Part shown: in pieces, positions 8,494-16,711 of the stretch
How positions within the stretch are numbered: position 1 is the first letter of the stretch
Layout: each line of letters starts with the position of its first letter
Assembly: GCA_018267925.1 (NCBI GenBank)
Contig: JAFDXO010000196.1
Coordinates: 62,001-126,000, forward strand
Length of the DNA stretch: 64,000 bases
Reading direction: 5' to 3'
Source: Bacteroidota bacterium
GTDB taxonomy: Bacteria; Bacteroidota; Bacteroidia; Chitinophagales; Chitinophagaceae
Translations under genes and position numbers: made by a program
The notes under the pieces: model-generated
What the model was told of the DNA's origin: nothing
The model's database searches: none
What the model saw: the letters and a program-made list of their open reading frames with translations, nothing else

Positions 8494-10267
8494 GTTTCCG
8501 CTTTCTTTTTAATTTTTTATTCTCTTTTGTGTTTCCCTCCTCGGAAGTAGTGGTTGTTTTATTTTTCCAAACACCCGGATAATCACTACCCGGAATAATT
8601 ATGCTTAATTGATCGTTTCCTGCCCAACGACGATCTTTAATAAACAACACTAGTTTATCGTTCTCATTTATCAATGCCTCTCTTGAAACAAATACAGTTC
8701 GTGTTTGTTCTCCCTGCTTCACAATATTAAACCCGCTTATAAAAGTATAGTAGCTGCAAAAGAGCCATTTTTTAGAATTATTATCTTGATCGTACCAGTG
8801 TAAATTCATCACTCCTTGCAAAAAGTCTTCTTTGCTTTGGTTGTTTACTGTCATTACGAAATACACAAAGCCATTTTTAAAAAACACTTCATCTAAGGTT
8901 GCAGACACTCCTTTTATAGTGTTAGACGAAATATGCAATGGTGATTTATTTTGACTCATCAACTCCATACTGGTTTGATAGTTTTGAAGTGTATCAGATG
9001 TAAAATAAAAGTCGCCATTATTAAACTGCATTTGCTCGGGTGGAATATCATACAGATTGATTCCCTTACTTACATACCTTTCCCATATTCCTTGAGCGGT
9101 GTAGGGTTTTTCAGCTTCTCGTTTTTTTCTTTCTTCCTCTAATTGTTGTAAACGAGCAACGGCTGCTTCGTGCTCAGCCTTTTTCTTTTCTTCAGCTATT
9201 CGCTTTTGTTCCAGTAGTTCTTGATTTTTCTTTTCTTGTTCTTCTTTGCGTTTTTGTTCTTTTTCACGTTGCGCTTGTGCTAATCGTTCTTTTTCTGCTG
9301 CGGCTTTCTGCTGTGCGGCTATCCGAGCTTGCTCTTTGCGTTCTGCTTCTTCTTGTTGTTTTCTGGCATCATCTGCTGCTTTTTGGGCTATTTCTTCTTG
9401 ACGTTTACGCTCCGCTTCATCTTTTATTTTTTTGAGTTCAGCTTTTTTGGCTGCTTCTTTTTTTGCATTATCAGCAGCAATGCTATCTAATTCTTTTTTC
9501 TTTTTAGCAGCCAAAGCAGCCTCTTCTTGTTTTTTGATTTGTGCTGCTTGTTCTTCTTTTTCTCGTTGTGCTTTTTCTGCTTCTTCTTGTTTTTTCTTTG
9601 TTGCCTCTTCTTTAGCTATTCGTTCCCGTTCTGCTACTGCTGCCTTTTCTGCGGTCTTCCTTTCTTGATCTAATTTTTTTTGATCTGCTTTGGCTTGTAC
9701 TAAAGCTGCTTCATCTTTACGTTTTTGTTCCTTTTCTTGTTGAGCTTGTATGGCTGCTTCTTTTCGTCTTTTTTCTGCCTCTTTTTCTCTCTGTTCATTG
9801 TTAACTACTGATGCTTTACGAATGCTATCATCACGTTGTTTGAGTAATTCATCCGCATCTTTTCCGGATTGTTTACTGGCATTTATCAGATTTCTAAGTT
9901 CTTTTAGATCAGAGTAATCATAGACTAATTGATGATCTTTATTGATGTCATATTTAGGGTCAACTACGATACGAAAAATATGCGTTCGTTTTCCTTCCAT
10001 CACAATAGCTTCTTGCGGGCTAAGGTCTGCACCTGCTGCGCGATTATAGCCAAGACTTACTGTGTTTGCTTGCCGCCTGTTTACACTAAAATATTTAGCT
10101 GCATCTTTACTATTAAATTCAAAAGATTTTATCTCACCATTAAAGATGATGTAAGCCGGAGCATCTAAACCGACAGTTATTTTGAAGCCATTAATATTTT
10201 GTCCAAATGCAACATGCGTGCATAAGGCAGCTATAAGAAATGTACAAATCCGTTGCTTAGGGGTCAT
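8477..10267 (-). CDS. Secreted coiled-coil protein with TraN (DUF4138)-like ends
   Basis: The 596-residue protein has a signal peptide ending 'HVAFG'. Residues about 25-125 resemble the N-terminal beta domain of conjugative-transposon TraN ('YIIFNGEIKSFEF', later 'THIFRIVVD'). Residues about 140-400 are a long Lys/Glu/Ala/Gln coiled coil of TolA type. The C-terminal 170 residues are a beta-sandwich containing 'KNGFVYFVMTVNNQS', again like DUF4138. The start at 10267 is chosen because an upstream start at 10327 would overlap the promoter and precede the signal peptide. It may be a periplasm-spanning scaffold for the overlapping transglycosylase. TraN homology is a pattern-level reading and needs a profile search. 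Confidence 0.55.
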   Translation of the reverse strand: MTPKQRICTFLIAALCTHVAFGQNINGFKITVGLDAPAYIIFNGEIKSFEFNSKDAAKYFSVNRRQANTVSLGYNRAAGADLSPQEAIVMEGKRTHIFRIVVDPKYDINKDHQLVYDYSDLKELRNLINASKQSGKDADELLKQRDDSIRKASVVNNEQREKEAEKRRKEAAIQAQQEKEQKRKDEAALVQAKADQKKLDQERKTAEKAAVAERERIAKEEATKKKQEEAEKAQREKEEQAAQIKKQEEAALAAKKKKELDSIAADNAKKEAAKKAELKKIKDEAERKRQEEIAQKAADDARKQQEEAERKEQARIAAQQKAAAEKERLAQAQREKEQKRKEEQEKKNQELLEQKRIAEEKKKAEHEAAVARLQQLEEERKKREAEKPYTAQGIWERYVSKGINLYDIPPEQMQFNNGDFYFTSDTLQNYQTSMELMSQNKSPLHISSNTIKGVSATLDEVFFKNGFVYFVMTVNNQSKEDFLQGVMNLHWYDQDNNSKKWLFCSYYTFISGFNIVKQGEQTRTVFVSREALINENDKLVLFIKDRRWAGNDQLSIIIPGSDYPGVWKNKTTTTSEEGNTKENKKLKRKRKHEADQ

Positions 10268-10324
10268 CGTTTTGTGAATGCTAAAAAACCATAAAATATC
10301 CGTGCTACACAGTTCAATTCCATA

Positions 10325-10332
10325 CAAAAATA
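10325..10332 (-). promoter_or_regulatory. Bacteroidota -7 element TATTTTTG for the coiled-coil/transglycosylase operon
   Basis: An exact TAnnTTTG on the minus strand lies about 57 bases before the ATG at 10267. It supports that start over the TTG-like upstream candidate at 10327. Confidence 0.45.
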
Positions 10333-10384
10333 ATACTTTGTCTGTTCTGCTGCTCTATCCCCCATTTTGTTGGTGTAAAATAGA

Positions 10385-10412
10385 AAAATCCAACCACAAA
10401 GGATTGGATTTT
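10385..10412 (-). terminator. Terminator after the GEVED/PKD protein gene
   Basis: The arms 10385-10393 (AAAATCCAA) and 10404-10412 (TTGGATTTT) form a perfect 9-bp stem. On the minus strand it runs into TTTTT. It lies about 90 bases after the stop at 10503 and could work on both strands. Confidence 0.65.
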
Positions 10413-10502
10413 CAATGTATTTATTTTTTAAAGTGATTGGATTTCAAGGGGGTATTTAGTCTATTTTCAAGGGTAACTTTGGTTGAAAAAAGAAAGGCAT
10501 CT

Positions 10503-11630
10503 CTATCGAGCTACTACTAATTTTCCAGCAAAGCGTTGACCCTCTTGTAAAATTGTAACAATATATACCCCATTTTGAAGTGAGGAAATATCAAGGGTTG
10601 AAGAAGCAATAGCATCTAATTTCAAACAAACTTTACCAACCAAATCGGTCAAAATTAAATTTCCACCCTTAAATGTTTCGGAAATTTGAACTGTTGTTTT
10701 TGCAGGATTGGGATACAATGCTATCTGTTCTGATACATCAATATTACTAATTGCGGTAGAATTATTAGTAATGGTAATGTAGTTTGATTTAATAATAGAA
10801 TCCGTTCCTGCGGCATTGCTAACCACTAATTTTACTGAGTAAGTACCTATGTTTGTAAATTTCACAACCGGATTAGCAGACGTTGCAGATGTACTGTTTT
10901 GATAACTCACCGTGTTGGGAGTAAATGTCCAAGATCTATTTGTAGGATTATTGGTGCTGTTGTCTGTAAAGGTGATAGCTGTATTGTTTACTTTTCCGGT
11001 AACTACATTTGCCGAAAAAGCAGCTGTAGGCTTAGTGCCGGTAGTTCCACCGGAAATATTTACCACATAGTCTTCCGTTTCACCCCAATCCATAATATCT
11101 GTACTTGAATTACTTACATTACAAGGAAGTATGGCAGCTCCATTTGTTTGTGTATAATTATCATCTTCTACAATTCGAACACGCATTCGTGTGTTGCCAG
11201 TAAGTGCCGTTGAAGGAATAGAAATCATGGGATTTACAACGATATTACTACCCATATTAAGCCATACAGTAGCTGTTGTACCTGCAACTTTTTCTCCTGG
11301 CTCAAATACATTATTTTGATTAAAATCAATCCAAACTCCATAGCCTGAACCACCATTAACTTCAAATGTGATGCTCATTGGAATACTATTTCCTTTGGAA
11401 AGTGTTGGAATAGAAAGATTGTTGTAAAACACATAATGCGGAAAGGCATATTGACCACCGGAATTATTTGTCAATGTACCTATTGTAACTGACTTGATAG
11501 CATCTGGAACAGGAAAACCATTTGCATCGTCAAAAGAGCCATCGCAATAAGGTGCGGGATTCGTGGATTGAGCATTTGCTGCACAGGTAAATAGAGTTAA
11601 AGTAAGGGCTACTAAAAATTTTTTTTTCAT
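10503..11630 (-). CDS. T9SS-secreted protein with GEVED and PKD domains
   Basis: The 375-residue protein has a signal peptide ending 'AANA'. A GEVED-type domain covers about residues 45-193 ('GSGYGVWIDFNQN' to 'DWGETEDYVVNI'). A PKD/Ig-like domain follows at about 203-290 ('NRSWTFTP', 'GTYSVKLVVSNAAG'). A type A T9SS sorting domain covers the last 75 residues ('LYPNPAKTTV', 'NGVYIVTI', 'GKLVVAR'). It is therefore exported across the outer membrane and either released or attached to the surface. No enzyme domain is seen; an adhesive or binding role is likely. The gene stands alone, with 235-240 bases free on each side. Confidence 0.8.
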   Translation of the reverse strand: MKKKFLVALTLTLFTCAANAQSTNPAPYCDGSFDDANGFPVPDAIKSVTIGTLTNNSGGQYAFPHYVFYNNLSIPTLSKGNSIPMSITFEVNGGSGYGVWIDFNQNNVFEPGEKVAGTTATVWLNMGSNIVVNPMISIPSTALTGNTRMRVRIVEDDNYTQTNGAAILPCNVSNSSTDIMDWGETEDYVVNISGGTTGTKPTAAFSANVVTGKVNNTAITFTDNSTNNPTNRSWTFTPNTVSYQNSTSATSANPVVKFTNIGTYSVKLVVSNAAGTDSIIKSNYITITNNSTAISNIDVSEQIALYPNPAKTTVQISETFKGGNLILTDLVGKVCLKLDAIASSTLDISSLQNGVYIVTILQEGQRFAGKLVVAR

Positions 11631-11868
11631 GAATAAACTGGTTTTGAGGGATGTATTTTTGATTACGCTGCCTAAGACACTTGAAAAGAAGAAAAAGGAT
11701 GGGAATGTTATGAGATATTTATTTGAAACATGCTTATAATTCTACATCATTTCATTGTATTCAGCAATAAAGGGAGCATTGGAACAGATGGCTGAATAGA
11801 TGTAATTATACCAAAGCAAACTATTTTGTATTTAGAAAATAAAAAGTGAAATATGCTCTTCTTTTATT

Positions 11869-12999
11869 CTAACACTTCTGCCAAATAGCTGTTGCATTAC
11901 AACCTCCAAAACCTGAGGCTGTTTTCAACACTGTTGTAATATGTTTACGTTCTGGCTGCTTAGTGATATTTAAGGGTTCTGAAACACCATGTTGATCATA
12001 TCCCAGAGAAGCAATGAGTTGTTGATGTTTTATAGCTTCAATAATCAAGGTGCTTTCAATTAATCCTGCCGCTCCCAATGTGTGCCCCACATATCCTTTT
12101 AAACTGTGAATGGGTGTATGGTTCAGGTTTGCCAAAGTGAAAGCTTTTGCCTCCATCTCATCATTAAATAAGGTGGCAGTACCGTGAGCAGAAATCATAT
12201 CAATATCAGCAGCATCAAGGTGTGCAGCACGAAGTGATTGTTGAATGGCTAATGCCAATTCTTCTCCAGTTCTGGAAGGTCCGGAAATGTGATTGGCATC
12301 GTTAGATGTGCTACCGGCAATTAGTCTTGCAAGCGGATCAAAGCGATTGTCAGTGGAAAAAACAATGGTTGAGGCTGCTTCACCCAGATTAATACCACTT
12401 CGTTTTGCATCAAATGGGCGACAAGCCTCATTTGCCACAGCTTGAAAAGATTGAAAGCCACTCAGCACAAACCTTGAAAAGCGATCAGCACCGGTAACTA
12501 TAGCATGTTTAAAACGACCGGACTCAAGCAGTCGTTGCGCATAAAGGCAAGCTACTACTCCCGAAATGCAAGCATGTGAGACAACATGGTAATTTTGATG
12601 GCATCCCAACACACTACTGATTTTTGAAGCACTGGTAGCCGGAAAAACCTGCTCATCAGGAATAGATCCCAACCATTCAATATTTCCTTTAGTGGTAGAA
12701 AGAATAAAGACTGTTTCTGAAAAATCAATCTCTTCTTCCAGTGTTGCTAATGCTTCTTTAGCAGAATACACACACATTTGCTCAAAGGGCAATAGTACTT
12801 GATCCGACTTTGTTTGTTCATGAATGATTTGCCAAGCTTGGGGAGAAATTTGTGAACCCCAAAATGGAGATGTACTTAGTGATTCGTCTTCATAAAAGCC
12901 TATACCGGATTGTAATTGTGCAATTTTGTTCCAATGGTTATCGGAGGTAAGCCCTAAATCAGAAAGAGCATTAGTAGCTATGGCAAAAACCGGACGCAT
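11869..12999 (-). CDS. Beta-ketoacyl-ACP synthase (FabF-type condensing enzyme)
   Basis: The 376-residue protein is a decarboxylating condensing enzyme with an intact triad: Cys144 in 'SHACISGV', His272 in 'SAHGTATLFND' and His306 after Lys301 in 'KGYVGHTLGAAG'. The start at 12999 is chosen because its ATG overlaps the stop of the preceding thioesterase gene as TAATG, a typical coupled junction; longer starts at 13014 and 13026 (TTG) are possible. It is shorter than housekeeping FabF (about 415) and resembles secondary ketosynthases in flexirubin/aryl-polyene loci. It would extend chains carried on the ACP encoded at the head of the cluster. Last gene of the operon. Confidence 0.85.
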   Translation of the reverse strand: MRPVFAIATNALSDLGLTSDNHWNKIAQLQSGIGFYEDESLSTSPFWGSQISPQAWQIIHEQTKSDQVLLPFEQMCVYSAKEALATLEEEIDFSETVFILSTTKGNIEWLGSIPDEQVFPATSASKISSVLGCHQNYHVVSHACISGVVACLYAQRLLESGRFKHAIVTGADRFSRFVLSGFQSFQAVANEACRPFDAKRSGINLGEAASTIVFSTDNRFDPLARLIAGSTSNDANHISGPSRTGEELALAIQQSLRAAHLDAADIDMISAHGTATLFNDEMEAKAFTLANLNHTPIHSLKGYVGHTLGAAGLIESTLIIEAIKHQQLIASLGYDQHGVSEPLNITKQPERKHITTVLKTASGFGGCNATAIWQKC

Positions 13000-13448
13000 T
13001 ATTTCTGAAGCCATTTTGATTTCCAATCAATCATAAATTGTGGCATGGTCAACATCAATTCCATGCTTTCCCGATCCATAAATACTTGTGTTGATTTTCC
13101 CGAAGCTACCAACTCCTCCGTATGTGCATCAAACACATTGTAGTCGAATAAGAGTTTGGCCGCAGCACAATCATGGTAAACAGTTTCAAGCCTTACCCGA
13201 TGTCCATAGCGTAAAATTCTTTTATAATCGCAATTGATTTTAATGATAGGAACTACAATATTTTGACGATAAAAGTCTAGATATTTTAAACCATATTTTT
13301 GTCCAAAGGCTTCGCGTCCGTCCTCAAAATATCTGATGAAATGCCCGTGCCAAACAATTCCCAATGGGTCTGCTTCGCTAAACTTCACTTCCGTTTCAAA
13401 AACGTGCGAGAGTGTTTTCTTTGGTCTAATTGAGTTGAGCTCCTTCAT
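12999..13448 (-). CDS. YbgC/4-hydroxybenzoyl-CoA thioesterase-like hotdog protein
   Basis: The 149-residue protein has the 4HBT hotdog pattern. The acidic active-site motif 'SEADPLGIVWHGHFIRYFEDGRE' region is present, with Asp and His placed as in YbgC-type enzymes (D-x-x-G-x-V-x-x-x-x-Y/F), followed by 'DYKRILRYGHRVRLET'. It should hydrolyse acyl-CoA or acyl-ACP thioesters and may release or edit the product of the neighbouring synthase. It overlaps the upstream unknown gene by 23 bases and touches the ketosynthase start, so it is firmly inside the operon. Confidence 0.8.
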   Translation of the reverse strand: MKELNSIRPKKTLSHVFETEVKFSEADPLGIVWHGHFIRYFEDGREAFGQKYGLKYLDFYRQNIVVPIIKINCDYKRILRYGHRVRLETVYHDCAAAKLLFDYNVFDAHTEELVASGKSTQVFMDRESMELMLTMPQFMIDWKSKWLQK

Positions 13449-13851
13449 TTTCCGCGTACCAATACTGTGACAATTCGATATCCATCCCCAATTCTCCAGC
13501 CAATTTTAGCAACTTATTGGGGATGGTGTCATATTGTGCAACAATTTTTGAATCAACAAACTGAGTATAAAAACCAAAATCCAATTTGCTGTTTGTCTCT
13601 AATAATTTCAACTTCTTTAATTGCTCAAAATGCTCTTCCAAAAAGACTATTGCCCCTTCTACCAAGGTTGGGAAATCAGTAAAATTTTCAGTTACTACAT
13701 CAAAACCACAAAGGGTAGCATCATATTTTCGCTCACCTTCTCGTGTGCTAACAATGGAGTCTTTTTCGATTATTTTGTAGGGTGTTAAGCCTATCGTCTG
13801 AATTAGTTTTTCAGAATCGGAAGGTGTAGTTACCCAAAGAATACAAGGCAT
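13426..13851 (-). CDS. Small conserved unknown in the acyl cluster (possibly DUF4279-like)
   Basis: The 141-residue soluble protein has no signal peptide and no catalytic motif that I recognise. It begins with a beta strand ('MPCILWVTTPSD'), has a middle segment 'FPTLVEGAIVFLEEHFEQLKKL' of helical character, and ends with 'LLKLAGELGMDIELSQYWY'. This alternation of strands with an Ile/Leu-rich end loosely resembles DUF4279 proteins, but I am unsure. The start at 13851 is the first ATG, about 36 bases after the secreted unknown. Its overlap with the thioesterase implies co-translation and a role linked to the acyl chain, perhaps structural or immunity-like. Confidence 0.5.
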   Translation of the reverse strand: MPCILWVTTPSDSEKLIQTIGLTPYKIIEKDSIVSTREGERKYDATLCGFDVVTENFTDFPTLVEGAIVFLEEHFEQLKKLKLLETNSKLDFGFYTQFVDSKIVAQYDTIPNKLLKLAGELGMDIELSQYWYAENEGAQLN

Positions 13852-13887
13852 TTTGAATAATAAATAAGTCCGTAAATCTTTTTTAGT

Positions 13888-14544
13888 TTATTTCCAACTG
13901 CTCCAGTCGCTTTTCATATTTTTCAACACACTTTTCCAAGCACCTGCCCAAAAGTTACGAAAACCAAAACCACCGGCTTTTCCTTCTACACGCTTGGTAA
14001 ACAATACTGCTTTACTACCCATATCTACAAAAGTTACAACCACGTTGGCATAAGATGGATCACCTTTTTCAGCACCTTTTTTCATTCCTTCCACAATAAA
14101 AATCAAGCCCAATCCTTTTTTGCCCTGAAAATTATACTTCTTCACGATAGCAGATACTTGTGTGCTTTCCAACTTTGGGAAATCGGACATCTTTTCAGAA
14201 AAGAAATCTTTATTGGTAATTCCTTCGTTCACTTTATCTGTCACCTCTATTGCATAGTCCACATTAGTACGGTTTGTAGCTTCAGCAACTTTAAAGTTTT
14301 TTTGCTCAGATGGACTTGTAAACATACTGTTCCAGGCGGGAATGTACTTTTCCTTCATGGCACTGTTAGTAATATCTCCTGCATCTTTCCATTGTGTGGC
14401 TTCACCAATAAATTTTGCTTGAGTAAAGTCTAATCCAAGAAAGGTTAAAGGAACATCCCCTTTAAAAACATCTTGTTTGGTCAGTTGTGCATAGGAAGAC
14501 AATGCCCATGCGAGTGCGAAAATTGATAATACTACTTTTTTCAT
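13888..14544 (-). CDS. Secreted protein of unknown function in the acyl cluster
   Basis: The 218-residue protein has a signal peptide (residues 1-19, ending 'SSYA') and no lipobox, so it is probably periplasmic. The mature part is mixed alpha/beta with a basic, aromatic C-terminus ('GFGFRNFWAGAWKSVLKNM'). I do not recognise the family. It is the only exported non-enzyme in the cluster and lies 13 bases after the dehydratase, which suggests that the lipid product is handled in the periplasm or at the outer membrane, where this protein might bind or carry it. That role is inference from position. Confidence 0.55.
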   Translation of the reverse strand: MKKVVLSIFALAWALSSYAQLTKQDVFKGDVPLTFLGLDFTQAKFIGEATQWKDAGDITNSAMKEKYIPAWNSMFTSPSEQKNFKVAEATNRTNVDYAIEVTDKVNEGITNKDFFSEKMSDFPKLESTQVSAIVKKYNFQGKKGLGLIFIVEGMKKGAEKGDPSYANVVVTFVDMGSKAVLFTKRVEGKAGGFGFRNFWAGAWKSVLKNMKSDWSSWK

Positions 14545-14557
14545 TTCAATTTAAAAT

Positions 14558-14986
14558 TTAGGAGTTTGGAGATTCTGTTTGTAAAAATATTTTCAACTCA
14601 CAAGTTGCAATAATTTTTTGATTTAGTTGTATAGTAGCTTCTACTAAATGAGCATTCAACACCTGATTTAGAAACTTTACTTCTGTTTGAATGATTGAGC
14701 CTATTGGCGGGCGTTCAACAATAGTCAAATTTTTCAAAGCTCCTATAAAGCCAACGGGAGGAGCAATTCCTTTTTGATGAAAAGTAAACCCCGTTCCGGC
14801 GGCGGCTGTTTGTGCCATGTTTTCTACCAATCCGCTTTCTGTCAACAACCCATTTTCAACCAGTACATGATTTTCCGGAATTTGAAATGAGGTAATCGAA
14901 ATCATTTCTGTGGCTTGCAGCAATTTATCTATCAAGACAAATGGCTCTCGTTGCGGAATAAAACTTAAGATATCTTCTGTTTTCAT
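14558..14986 (-). CDS. FabZ/ApeP-like 3-hydroxyacyl-ACP dehydratase
   Basis: The 142-residue protein is a single hotdog domain with the FabZ-like opening 'IPQREPFVLIDKLL' and the central helix 'TESGLVENMAQTAAAG'. The usual G-H-F-P-G active loop is replaced by 'ENHVLVENG', which still contains a His; this looser form is common in the aryl-polyene dehydratases. It should dehydrate 3-hydroxyacyl-ACP intermediates. The ATG at 14986 overlaps the stop of the acyltransferase gene as ATGA, which favours it over a TTG at 14995. Confidence 0.75.
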   Translation of the reverse strand: MKTEDILSFIPQREPFVLIDKLLQATEMISITSFQIPENHVLVENGLLTESGLVENMAQTAAAGTGFTFHQKGIAPPVGFIGALKNLTIVERPPIGSIIQTEVKFLNQVLNAHLVEATIQLNQKIIATCELKIFLQTESPNS

Positions 14987-15870
14987 GCTTTCCAAAAGTC
15001 GTAATAGTTAAACCATTGATGAGGATATTGGTTTATTTTTTTTTCTACCAATTTGGTATAATCATCCAACATAATTTCCATTCCTGTTGTGCCTCGACCA
15101 TCATAGACTTTTGAAGGTTCGGCATAAAAATGATAGTGAAAATTCGTTTCTTTAAAGGCAAAAACAAAGCAAACAGGTGCTTTTAATTTCGAAGCCAAAA
15201 TAAAGGGCCCGGCCGGAAACAATGCTTGTGCGCCTAAAAATGAATGTGGCAAGGTCCTTTGCCCCGGACGAAAACGATCACCATGCAAACAAATCAATTC
15301 ATTACGCGCTAAGGCTGCCGAAATTTCATAGATATGCGAAAGGTCTTCTTTAATAAAGATAACATTAAATGAACGTTTACTTTCAAATTGATCCATGTAT
15401 TGCTTCATTTGAGCTTGTTCGCCATCATACATCACAATGTTAATTCGGGCATGAACACGCTTGAGCAAATGCCCAGCTACTTCCCAATTGCCCAAATGTG
15501 CACTGAGCAAAATGCCTCCTTTTCCTTGGGCTACTAAGTCTTCAATATTTTCAATTCCTTCGTGGGTAAAAGTCAATCCGGTTGGGATGCCGGCAAGAAT
15601 TGCTATTTTGTCAATGAGCGTTTGCCCGAAAACAACAATATTTTTTCGAATTAATTTACGTGTTTTCTTTTTATCAAAATGCAACCTTTGCTGATAGAGA
15701 AAGCGAAGGGGGCGAGTAGCAGCAGGCACAAACCATCGGTAATATAGGGCTACAAAAAACAGCAAAAAGTAAGCAGGACGCAAGCCGCCTATTTTCAATA
15801 GCCACACAAAAATCCGGTAACCTAATTGGGTGCCTCGAGAACGACCTTCCCAAGCGGGATTATCAGGCAT
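14983..15870 (-). CDS. LpxL/HtrB-like lysophospholipid acyltransferase family protein
   Basis: The 295-residue protein has one N-terminal hydrophobic segment (about 31-50) and the acyltransferase motif His125-x4-Glu130 in 'SAHLGNWEVAGH'. Further family blocks include 'ICLHGDRFRPGQ' and 'PFILASKLKAPVCFVFA'. It should transfer an acyl chain from ACP to a membrane acceptor on the cytoplasmic face. Next to a dedicated ACP this suggests attachment of the cluster's product to a lipid rather than lipid A maturation. It overlaps the ACP gene by 8 bases and the dehydratase by 4. Confidence 0.85.
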   Translation of the reverse strand: MPDNPAWEGRSRGTQLGYRIFVWLLKIGGLRPAYFLLFFVALYYRWFVPAATRPLRFLYQQRLHFDKKKTRKLIRKNIVVFGQTLIDKIAILAGIPTGLTFTHEGIENIEDLVAQGKGGILLSAHLGNWEVAGHLLKRVHARINIVMYDGEQAQMKQYMDQFESKRSFNVIFIKEDLSHIYEISAALARNELICLHGDRFRPGQRTLPHSFLGAQALFPAGPFILASKLKAPVCFVFAFKETNFHYHFYAEPSKVYDGRGTTGMEIMLDDYTKLVEKKINQYPHQWFNYYDFWKA

Positions 15871-16117
15871 TGGCTGTTTCCAAACGATTTGAAACGTAAT
15901 TGTAAAAGTCTTGAACCGTAGTCATAGTTTGAAAATCCTCCGGCTTCACTTTGAACCCAAAATTATTTTCAATGGCTACTACTAAATCTATATAATCAAG
16001 GCTATCAAGGTCTAAAGTTTCTTTAAGATTAGCTTCAGGAGTGATACTTTGCTCGTCCACTTCAAAATCTTCAACCATGAAGGCGTTAATACGTGCAATA
16101 ATTTCTTGTTGATTCAT
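15863..16117 (-). CDS. Acyl carrier protein, cluster-specific
   Basis: The 84-residue acidic helical protein carries the phosphopantetheine site Ser39 in 'LDLDSLDYIDLVVAIE'. It is not the housekeeping AcpP by context, since fabF/fabD/fabG are not adjacent. It is the first gene of a seven-gene coupled operon and would carry the chain for the downstream ketosynthase, dehydratase and acyltransferase. Confidence 0.9.
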   Translation of the reverse strand: MNQQEIIARINAFMVEDFEVDEQSITPEANLKETLDLDSLDYIDLVVAIENNFGFKVKPEDFQTMTTVQDFYNYVSNRLETANA

Positions 16118-16246
16118 CAGTTTCGTTGCTTGTCAATATGGGGTAAAAAATATAATGGCTCATGCCAAAAATCATCGCCGACAAAATTATAAAATCCTTA
16201 GTATTTTTTAAAGGTCAAAAATCAGATTTATTTTGAGCATACAATC

Positions 16247-16510
16247 CTAAAAGAAAATTTCAATGATGCTATTTAGCGGAATTAGTGTACCTCCTTTCAG
16301 CTCTAAATAATGGTCTGACAATGACCAAATGGTGGTTGTGACCTCTCTAGGCCCTTTGGTGGTTTCAAAAACAATATGGGTCTTTCCCTTATGTTCGTTG
16401 CCCAACCGTAAGGCATATTCTAATTCTTTAAGCCATCGTTCTGTATTATCAACAAAGGCGGGGATAATTTTTAGGGAGGGAATATCTTCTTTTGCTACAA
16501 GGGCAGCCAT
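16247..16510 (-). CDS. Small conserved hypothetical protein
   Basis: The 87-residue soluble protein has an N-terminal helix-rich part ('VDNTERWLKELEYALRLG') and a beta-hairpin end ('TTTIWSLSDHYLELKGG', 'LIPLNSIIEIFF'). Similar small proteins ending in a 'TLKGG..IP...I' pattern occur in Bacteroidota; no function is known to me. It is monocistronic, 130 bases before the ACP operon on the same strand. Confidence 0.6.
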   Translation of the reverse strand: MAALVAKEDIPSLKIIPAFVDNTERWLKELEYALRLGNEHKGKTHIVFETTKGPREVTTTIWSLSDHYLELKGGTLIPLNSIIEIFF

Positions 16511-16649
16511 TTTAAGTTCAAGACTTTGGTAATGATTATAAAATTAGTCTTTTTAGGCATTTTTTTGACTTTTTTTTATATTATTATATTTCCCTTTTCT
16601 TTTCAGCCGCATGATACTTTTAGTATATAAGAAATGAGATTTGCGTTAA

Positions 16650-16683
16650 ATGAAAAACCGCCTATTGGTTCAATAGACGGTTT
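16650..16683 (-). terminator. Terminator after rpoD
   Basis: The arms 16655-16667 and 16671-16683 form a 13-bp stem with one mismatch and a 3-base loop. On the minus strand it is followed by a TTTTTCATTTA tract. It lies 28 bases after the rpoD stop. Confidence 0.8.
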
Positions 16684-16711
16684 CTCATGAAGTCAAGATT
16701 TGATTATTTTA

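Noticed and set aside
9432..9668. Ser/Ala/Phe-rich plus-strand frame opposite the coiled coil
   Set aside because: It is the reverse complement of Lys/Glu/Ala codons of the coiled-coil gene, which always gives Ser/Phe/Ala frames.
8477..10267. Conjugative transposon
   Set aside because: Only one TraN-like protein is seen; there is no relaxase, TraG, TraJ, integrase, attachment repeats or change in composition around it.
11869..16117. Complete flexirubin or aryl-polyene biosynthesis cluster
   Set aside because: Only core acyl-chain genes are present; no ammonia-lyase, ketoreductase, aromatase, glycosyltransferase or exporter is found between the ACP and the ketosynthase or next to them.
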